A DNA stretch of 48,380 nucleotides. It comes from Acetobacteraceae bacterium (lineage in GTDB: Bacteria; Pseudomonadota; Alphaproteobacteria; Acetobacterales; Acetobacteraceae). The stretch covers positions 1 to 48,380 of the forward strand of contig DAIEHR010000202.1 of assembly GCA_027353465.1 (NCBI GenBank), in the 5' to 3' direction. The notes under the pieces were generated by a model, which worked only from the letters and a program-made list of their open reading frames with translations, was not told the DNA's origin and did no database searches. Within the stretch, counting starts at the first letter, position 1; every line of letters starts with the position of its first letter. Both the position numbers and the translations under genes were made by a program. This document shows positions 43,027 through 48,380 of the stretch, piece after piece.

Positions 43027-43251
43027 TTACGGGACCTTATCCGAGTCCTCGAGAGTAAACCCAACCTTCATGGTCACTTGGTAATGCCGGATTTCGCCGT
43101 CCTCTATTTCACCCCGCATCTGAGTTATTTCGAACCAACGCAGGTTACGCGTGGTCTGCGAAGCGCGTGCGACAGCGTTCTCGACCGCATCGGCATGGCT
43201 GATCTCCGATGAGCCGGCCAGTTCGATAACGCGATAGGTGTGATTGGGCAT
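43027..43251 (-). CDS. Dodecin family flavin-binding protein
   Basis: A 74-residue dodecin (family size about 65-75). It starts MPNHTYRVIELAGSS and contains HADAVENAVARASQTTRNLRWFEITQMRGEI, in which the aromatic Trp stacks on the flavin in known dodecins, followed by the strand IRHYQVTMKVGFTLE. Dodecins form twelve-subunit hollow shells that store or buffer riboflavin/FMN or coenzyme A. The frame is open much further upstream, but GGAGAG lies 8 nt before the ATG at 43251 and the family starts there. It is transcribed divergently from the next MFS gene. Confidence 0.92.
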   Translation of the reverse strand: MPNHTYRVIELAGSSEISHADAVENAVARASQTTRNLRWFEITQMRGEIEDGEIRHYQVTMKVGFTLEDSDKVP

Positions 43252-43543
43252 GCAAACGCTCTCCATTTTCCAGCGATACGGCTTTAACCGGTCAGCCGCC
43301 GGATGGTGCCATCGCCAGCGGCATTTTGTTAAAGTGCCCGGGCGATCGGCAACGCCGGCAGCTGAAATAGAGCAAGGGTAACTATCGACTCCGGAATCAA
43401 AACGCCCACCACGACGAATCTGGATGCGCACTCGGTTAAGTACCGCAACTACCTGTCATTCGCCGCGGAACAAGCCGCTTGCCACCCTCGGCGGGTCGCG
43501 CTTCACTGTTCGGACAAAAAATAAAATCCCGGGGGAAATCGGC

Positions 43544-44788
43544 ATGCTGTCCTGGTTTAGCGATCTAACCACCAAGGAACGACGCACCATGGCGGCCTGT
43601 TTCGGCGGCTGGTCGCTGGATGCACTCGATGTGCAGATTTTCAGCTTCGTCATTCCGTCGCTCCTCGCGTTATGGGGCATCACCACGGCCGAGGCCGGCG
43701 TATTGGCTACTGTAACGCTAGTCGTCTCCTCCTTCGGTGGCTGGATGGCTGGCGCTCTGTCGGATCGGTTTGGCCGCGTTCGCGTCCTGCAGGTCACGAT
43801 TCTGTGGTATGCGTTCTTCACCTTCCTCTGCGGCTTCTCCCAGAACTTCAATCAGCTTTTCGTGCTCAAGGCGCTTCAGGGCCTTGGCTTTGGCGGCGAA
43901 TGGGCGGCCGGCGCGGTGCTAATGGGCGAGGTGATCCGAGATAAATATCGAGGCCGGGCGGTGGGGCTGGTGCAGACTGGTTGGTCGGTGGGTTGGGGCG
44001 CCGCGGCGCTGCTTTACACCCTATTGTCGGCTAATCTGCCCGAAGCCCTGACCTGGAAGGTCATGTTCTGGATCGGCCTCGCGCCTGCCGCCCTGGTATT
44101 CTGGATACGCCGTTTCGTGGAAGAGCCGGATATCCAGCCCGGCACCGCCGCGAGCCACGGCCCGATGCATCTGTTCGCCGCGCTGAAGCCGCCGCATTTC
44201 TCCGTCACATGGCGAGTGTCGCTGATGGTGACCGGCGCCCAAGGATCGAGCTATGCCATCACCACCTTCCTGCCGCTATATCTGAAAACCGAACGGCATC
44301 TGACCTCCGTGGGCACCGGCAGCTACCTGATGGTGCTGATCCTGGGGGCGTTCTTCGGCTTCCTGTCGGGTGCTTATCTGTCCGACGCCATCGGGCGGAA
44401 AGCCACGTTCATGGTGTCCGCCATCGGGTCGGTGGTGCTGATGCTGGTTTATCTGTTCGCGCCGCTCAGCAACGCCCTGATTCTGCCGATCGGCTTCCTG
44501 CTCGGCTATATCAACCTGATGATGTTCTCGCCCATGGGACCGTTCATGACAGAGCTGTTTCCCACTGCCGTGCGCGGCGTGGGGCAGGGTTTCTGCTACA
44601 ACGTCGGACGCGGTATCGGCGCCATCTTCCCCGCGCTCGTCGGCTTCCTCGCTGCCCGCCTGGGTCTGGCCGCGGCGATCGCCACCTTCAGCTTTGCGGG
44701 CCTGACGCTGATGATTCTAGCGCTCCTCATGTTGCCCGAAACCAAGGGCCGTTCCCTCGCCAGCCTGGAACGCCAGCCGGCTCGATAG
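43544..44788 (+). CDS. MFS transporter (organic-acid/sialate:H+ symporter-like)
   Basis: A 414-residue MFS protein with about 12 helices. Signatures are WSLDALDVQIFSFVIPSLL in helix 1, GALSDRFGRVRVL in loop 2-3, GFGGEWAAGAVLMGEVI in helix 5 and LSDAIGRKATFM in the second half, ending GFCYNVGRGIGAIFPALVG and LPETKGRSL. This resembles the sialate/aromatic acid:H+ symporter group of MFS, which includes NanT and the 4-hydroxybenzoate carrier PcaK. The ATG at 43544 follows GGGGGAAA; the upstream frame has no homology. The substrate is not determinable; it is likely a small carboxylate. It is followed by the YqjD-like gene on the same strand. Confidence 0.86.
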   Translation: MLSWFSDLTTKERRTMAACFGGWSLDALDVQIFSFVIPSLLALWGITTAEAGVLATVTLVVSSFGGWMAGALSDRFGRVRVLQVTILWYAFFTFLCGFSQNFNQLFVLKALQGLGFGGEWAAGAVLMGEVIRDKYRGRAVGLVQTGWSVGWGAAALLYTLLSANLPEALTWKVMFWIGLAPAALVFWIRRFVEEPDIQPGTAASHGPMHLFAALKPPHFSVTWRVSLMVTGAQGSSYAITTFLPLYLKTERHLTSVGTGSYLMVLILGAFFGFLSGAYLSDAIGRKATFMVSAIGSVVLMLVYLFAPLSNALILPIGFLLGYINLMMFSPMGPFMTELFPTAVRGVGQGFCYNVGRGIGAIFPALVGFLAARLGLAAAIATFSFAGLTLMILALLMLPETKGRSLASLERQPAR

Positions 44789-44886
44789 ACTCAGTCGCGC
44801 AACCGTGCGGCGGCGGGGCTGTCCCCGGGCAACCGGACGGCCTAAATCTTGTTCCGGTTCGAACTGAATTCGGAAGGAGAGACCAA

Positions 44887-45156
44887 ATGGCTTTCGCCGA
44901 CGACGTGCACGGTAAACTGGACGACGCGCAGGCCCAAATCTTGAGGCTACGCGACCAGGTGGAGGCGCTGATGAAAGACCGCATCTCCCCGGCAATGGCC
45001 GACTTCGCGGGCCGAGCGGAAAGCGCCGCCCACACCGCTGGCGACGTGTTCAAGGACCAGGCGAAAATGGTATTCGGTCGGGTGAAGGAACAGCCGCTGA
45101 TCGCGCTGGCCATCGCCGCCGCTGTGGGTTGGGTCATCGGCCGCGCGATGCGCTGA
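44887..45156 (+). CDS. YqjD/ElaB-type DUF883 membrane-anchored protein
   Basis: An 89-residue protein with an amphipathic, charged, helical N-terminus (ADDVHGKLDDAQAQILRLRDQVEAL) and a single C-terminal transmembrane helix (PLIALAIAAAVGWVIGRAMR) preceded by the basic KEQ. E. coli relatives YqjD and ElaB are C-tail-anchored inner-membrane proteins that bind ribosomes in stationary phase. GGAGAG lies 5 nt before the ATG. It is followed 3 bp later by the holin-like gene on the same strand, recalling yqjD-yqjE. Ribosome binding here is inferred from family. Confidence 0.85.
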   Translation: MAFADDVHGKLDDAQAQILRLRDQVEALMKDRISPAMADFAGRAESAAHTAGDVFKDQAKMVFGRVKEQPLIALAIAAAVGWVIGRAMR

Positions 45157-45159
45157 TCG

Positions 45160-45558
45160 ATGCGCCCGTTTCGGCTTGCCCGGATCGCCGTGGAGGCCGA
45201 GGGCGTTCGCCTGCGCGGCATGGCGGCCCGCATCGCGACGCGGGCCGCGTTTGCGATCGTCGCGATGGTCTTCCTGGCCGGCGCACTGGTGTTCGCACAC
45301 CTTGCCGCATGGTATGTACTGCGAACGGCGCTGGACCTTTCCTATCTCGCTACCGCTGCCACCCTGGGCGGCGCGGACCTTCTGCTGGCGATCGTCCTAC
45401 TGGTTCTCGCGAGCCGGTCTGCACCGAGCCGCGTGGAAATCGACGCGCTGGAAGTTCGCCGCAGGGCCATCGAAGGGATCGGCAGCGCGATGAGCATAAT
45501 AGCGCTGTTGATGCCGATGCTGAGGATCGCCGCCAGATTCCGCCGCCGCCGGGAGTGA
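45160..45558 (+). CDS. Holin-like/YqjE-type membrane protein
   Basis: A 132-residue protein with two hydrophobic helices (about residues 28-53 and 62-83) joined by a short loop, and a basic C-terminal tail (RIAARFRRRRE). The arrangement resembles the phage holin family-like proteins (YqjE group) that lie downstream of YqjD in many proteobacteria. It starts 4 bp after the YqjD-like stop, so they are co-transcribed. No function is established for the family. A third hydrophobic stretch (AMSIIALLMPMLRIAA) near the C-terminus may also enter the membrane. Confidence 0.72.
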   Translation: MRPFRLARIAVEAEGVRLRGMAARIATRAAFAIVAMVFLAGALVFAHLAAWYVLRTALDLSYLATAATLGGADLLLAIVLLVLASRSAPSRVEIDALEVRRRAIEGIGSAMSIIALLMPMLRIAARFRRRRE

Positions 45559-45559
45559 G

Positions 45560-45703
45560 GGCCTGCAATCCAACGCTTCGGTCGTAGCGCTTGGACCAAG
45601 TCCGATCGAAGTCGCAACGTGGCTTGAAGCGGCCGATCTCAACCGCGCGCAGCCGCTGCTCCAGAATACGGCGGGCTAGTTCCTGGTCCTTTAAGCCGAG
45701 GGT
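45560..45703 (-). pseudogene. Possible remnant of an IS21-type IstB ATPase gene
   Basis: On the minus strand, about 48 residues read GLKDQELARRILEQRLRAVE and IGRFKPRCDFDRTWSKRYDR. These resemble the N-terminal part of IS21-type IstB helper ATPases, with a basic ERRLRxAxxxRFKPxxDFDW-like stretch. It has no ATP-binding domain, start codon or inverted repeats, and it runs into the holin-like gene. If real, it is a decayed insertion-sequence fragment. The match is from memory and needs a search. Confidence 0.35.
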
Positions 45704-45830
45704 CGGCTTTGCGTTACACTCAGTCGCCCACGTTCCTATTTGAGCGGTCGAAGGTTTCCAGTGCACGCGGTCGGGCCGGCAAGGCGACCGCGGCAGGAGG
45801 GATATCGCCGTTCTGCGCGAGCACCCAGCG

Positions 45831-45864
45831 AAAAGGGCCGATGGCACTCTCGTGCCACCGGCCC
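45831..45864 (-). terminator. Intrinsic terminator of rpoC
   Basis: On the minus strand, GGGCCG/CGGCCC and TGGCAC/GTGCCA form a 13-position stem with one A-C mismatch and the loop GAGA. It is followed by TTTTCGC, 27 nt after the rpoC stop. It has both the strong stem and the T run, so it is the clearest terminator in the window. Confidence 0.8.
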
Positions 45865-45890
45865 AGGTCGTATTAACCGTTCGGAGGGAA

Positions 45891-48380
45891 CTACTCGGCC
45901 GCGGCTTCGTCCGTTAGCCTGGCGTTTTCGTTCCAAAGCGTCCGCTGATCACGGCCTGCCGCCACAGCGCGAAGACGGTTCATAACCGCACCCGTGCCAG
46001 CCGGGATCAGACGACCCACGATGACGTTTTCCTTCAACCCCATCAGGCTGTCGGTCTTGCCGGCCGTTGCCGCCTCGGTCAGGACCCGCGTGGTCTCTTG
46101 GAACGAGGCCGCGCTGATGAAGCTGTTCGTCTGCAACGACGCCTTTGTGATACCCTGAAGCACCGGCATCGCATGGGCTGGCCGCTCGTCCTTCATCAGC
46201 TTGCTGTTGATGTGGTCGAACTCCGTGCGATCCACGGTTTCCCCGGTCAGGAAGGTGGTGTCGCCCGGATCCATGATTTCCACTTTCTGCAGCATTTGGC
46301 GGACGATCACTTCGATATGCTTATCGTTGATCTTCACGCCCTGCAGACGATAGACATCCTGGATTTCGTTCACCAGATAGTCGGACAGCGCTTCCACGCC
46401 CAACACCTTCAGGATGTCATGCGGCACGCGCGGCCCATCGACCAGCGGATCGCCCTTGCGGACGAAATCGCCTTCCTGCACCGAGATGTGCTTGCCCTTC
46501 TGGATCAGGTATTCGGTTTCCTCGCCTGTCTCGTCGTTCTTCACGACGATGCGGCGCTTGGCCTTGTAGTCCTTGCCGAATTCCACTCGTCCGTCGCACT
46601 CGGCGATGACAGCATGATCCTTGGGGCGGCGCGCTTCGAACAGTTCGGCCACACGTGGCAGACCACCCGTGATGTCGCGGGTCTTGCTGCCTTCGCGCGG
46701 GATACGCGCGATCACATCGCCAGCCTGCACAATGGCCCCATTATCGACCGAGAGGATCGAGTCAGGCGCCAAGAAGTACCGCGCGTCGGTATTGTTCTCC
46801 AGCCGGATGACCTCGTTCCGCTCGTCCTTCAACTGCAGGCGGGGACGTAGATCGATGCTCTTCGAGCCCTGCTTGTAATCGACGACAACCTTGGAGGTCA
46901 GGCCGGTGACTTCATCCATCCGCTCCATCAACGTGATGCTTTCGATCAGATCGATATACTCGACCTTACCGGCGCGTTCGGTGATGATCGGAAGGGTGAA
47001 CGGATCCCATTCGGCGAGCTTCTGGCCGCGGGTCACTGACTGGTTTTCCTCGGCCAGCAGACGGGCGCCGTATGGGACGCGGAAGCGCGCGCGTTCGCGG
47101 CCCTTGTCATCGACCAGCACGATTTCGCAGTTACGCGACATTACCACCAAAGCGCCGGAGCTGTTGGCGATCACGTTGCGATTGCGGACAGTGATGGTGC
47201 CTTCGTGGGACGCTTCCACGCTGGACGTTTCCGCCCCGCGCTGCGCCGCACCGCCGATATGGAACGTGCGCATAGTCAACTGCGTGCCAGGCTCGCCGAT
47301 CGACTGCGCGGCAATAACGCCGACAGCCTCACCGATGTTGACCGGCGTGCCGCGGGCCAGATCGCGTCCGTAGCAGTGGCCGCAAACGCCGATGTGAGAC
47401 TCGCAGGTCAACACCGAACGGATTTTAACCGCCTCGACGCCGGCCGTTTCAAGTAGTTCGGCTTCCGGTTCCTCGATCAGCGTGTTGTTCGGCAATAGCA
47501 CCTGGCCGGTCGCCGGGTCCAGCACGTCCTCGGCCGTGGTACGGCCCAGCGTCCGTTCCGACAACGACGACACGACCTCACCGCCATCCATGACCGGCTT
47601 TACGGTCAGGCCGCGTTCGGTACCGCAATCTTCCTCCACGATGATGCAATCCTGCGCCACGTCAACCAGACGGCGGGTCAGGTACCCGGAGTTCGCGGTC
47701 TTCAGCGCCGTATCCGCAAGGCCCTTTCGAGCGCCATGGGTGGAGTTGAAGTATTCAAGGACGGTCAGGCCTTCCTTGAAGTTCGCGATAATCGGCTGCT
47801 CGATGATTTCACCCGACGGCTTGGCCATCAGCCCGCGCATGCCGGCCAACTGGCGCATCTGCGCCGGCGACCCACGCGCGCCAGAATGAGACATCATCCA
47901 TACCGAGTTGGTTGGGACGCCTTTTTCCTGCCGGCTGATCTCCTTCATCATCGCGCCTGCGACTTCGTCCGTGCAACGCGACCACGCATCAACAACCTTG
48001 TTGTAGCGTTCGCCAGCGGTGATCAAACCGTCCTGGTACTGCTGCTCAAACTCTTTCACCTCGGCTTGGGTGCTGGAAATCAGCTGGCCCTTGCTGTCCG
48101 GAATGATCATATCGTTCTTTCCGAACGAAATGCCCGCCTTCGCCGCATTGGCAAACCCAAGGCCCATCAATCGGTCAGCAAAAATCACGCACTCCTTCTG
48201 ACCGCAGTGACGGTACACTGCGTCAATGACGTCGGAGACATTCTTCTTGGTCAGCTGGCGATTGATAAGCTCGAAAGGCACTTCCGGGTGCTTCGGCAGG
48301 ATCTGCGCGATCATCATCCGGCCTGGGGTCGTCACGACGACTGGACGGATTGGATTGCCTCCAGCGTCAACCGTCTCATA
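45891..48380 (-). CDS. rpoC: DNA-directed RNA polymerase beta' subunit RpoC, C-terminal part
   Basis: The frame runs off the right edge, so about the last 829 residues are present, with a TAG stop at 45891. It is beta' subunit sequence: [25 protein letters not shown] near the secondary channel, [37 protein letters not shown] (bridge helix region), [29 protein letters not shown] (trigger loop) and the second zinc site in [14 protein letters not shown], then [28 protein letters not shown]. The end [23 protein letters not shown] and LIPAGTGAV is the usual C-terminus. It catalyses RNA synthesis with RpoB. A strong terminator follows. The start and rpoB lie outside the window. Confidence 0.97.
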   Translation of the reverse strand, partial: YETVDAGGNPIRPVVVTTPGRMMIAQILPKHPEVPFELINRQLTKKNVSDVIDAVYRHCGQKECVIFADRLMGLGFANAAKAGISFGKNDMIIPDSKGQLISSTQAEVKEFEQQYQDGLITAGERYNKVVDAWSRCTDEVAGAMMKEISRQEKGVPTNSVWMMSHSGARGSPAQMRQLAGMRGLMAKPSGEIIEQPIIANFKEGLTVLEYFNSTHGARKGLADTALKTANSGYLTRRLVDVAQDCIIVEEDCGTERGLTVKPVMDGGEVVSSLSERTLGRTTAEDVLDPATGQVLLPNNTLIEEPEAELLETAGVEAVKIRSVLTCESHIGVCGHCYGRDLARGTPVNIGEAVGVIAAQSIGEPGTQLTMRTFHIGGAAQRGAETSSVEASHEGTITVRNRNVIANSSGALVVMSRNCEIVLVDDKGRERARFRVPYGARLLAEENQSVTRGQKLAEWDPFTLPIITERAGKVEYIDLIESITLMERMDEVTGLTSKVVVDYKQGSKSIDLRPRLQLKDERNEVIRLENNTDARYFLAPDSILSVDNGAIVQAGDVIARIPREGSKTRDITGGLPRVAELFEARRPKDHAVIAECDGRVEFGKDYKAKRRIVVKNDETGEETEYLIQKGKHISVQEGDFVRKGDPLVDGPRVPHDILKVLGVEALSDYLVNEIQDVYRLQGVKINDKHIEVIVRQMLQKVEIMDPGDTTFLTGETVDRTEFDHINSKLMKDERPAHAMPVLQGITKASLQTNSFISAASFQETTRVLTEAATAGKTDSLMGLKENVIVGRLIPAGTGAVMNRLRAVAAGRDQRTLWNENARLTDEAAAE

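Larger units (their letters stand above)
45559..45890. other. 332-bp intergenic region, holin-like gene to rpoC
   Basis: Holds the possible IstB remnant (45560-45703), the rpoC terminator and otherwise nothing recognisable. Both flanking genes end here (convergent). Confidence 0.5.

Overview
The window is high-GC, gene-dense chromosomal DNA that looks alphaproteobacterial, most plausibly Acetobacteraceae/Rhodospirillales. This rests on the overall flavour of the proteins and is not a marker-gene assignment. Two core transcription genes sit at the edges: the 3' end of rpoD on the left (+) and the 3' end of rpoC on the right (-). What lies between is mostly metabolism, envelope polysaccharide synthesis and transport. 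No phage, CRISPR array or intact insertion sequence is visible.

Layout: 0-2.8 kb holds the rpoD end, an amidohydrolase/lactonase, a divergent SDR and a cytochrome b561. 2.9-11.3 kb is a polysaccharide locus: a membrane GT2, a GT2-deacetylase fusion, a GT4, a second GT2, a UDP-glucuronate decarboxylase-type SDR and a Wzx-like flippase, followed by an LpxR-like lipid A deacylase and tRNA-Ser(UGA). 12.8-16.9 kb holds a tartrate dehydrogenase-type enzyme, lutB-lutC and pyrE. 17.3-19.2 kb holds two Liv permeases without their ATPases. 19.3-23.6 kb is a siroheme/sulfite reductase operon (SUMT-cysJ-cysI). 23.8-29.1 kb holds a malic enzyme-PTA fusion, a membrane J-protein, a phosphohexomutase and galU. 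29.5-31.2 kb holds a class II aldolase and a Zn alcohol dehydrogenase, then a hybrid histidine kinase. 34.1-37.8 kb holds a Tat-exported amidohydrolase, a carboxymuconolactone decarboxylase (CMD/AhpD-like) gene interrupted by one in-frame TGA, an MFS permease and Bcp. 37.9-45.6 kb holds a GT39-type enzyme, a small Cys protein, an FAH hydrolase plus SDR, two more MFS transporters, dodecin, and a YqjD-like/holin-like pair.

The most interesting signal is at 35393-36004. A 203-codon CMD/AhpD-like gene carries TGA exactly where the second cysteine of the catalytic CxxC should be (C-Y-Y-TGA-I-P-T-H). The frame stays intact for 119 sense codons after it, and a small G-headed hairpin lies 21 nt downstream, as expected of a bacterial SECIS. 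I read it as a candidate selenoprotein; the alternative is a fresh nonsense mutation. No Sec machinery gene lies in the window.

How genes work together: galU and the phosphohexomutase can supply nucleotide-sugar precursors to the glycosyltransferase cluster. SUMT makes the siroheme precursor needed by CysI. The lactonase-like amidohydrolase, the SDR/FAH pair and the MHS permease resemble parts of a non-phosphorylating deoxy-sugar acid (L-fuconate-type) pathway. Many convergent gene pairs are separated by perfect hairpins without long T runs.
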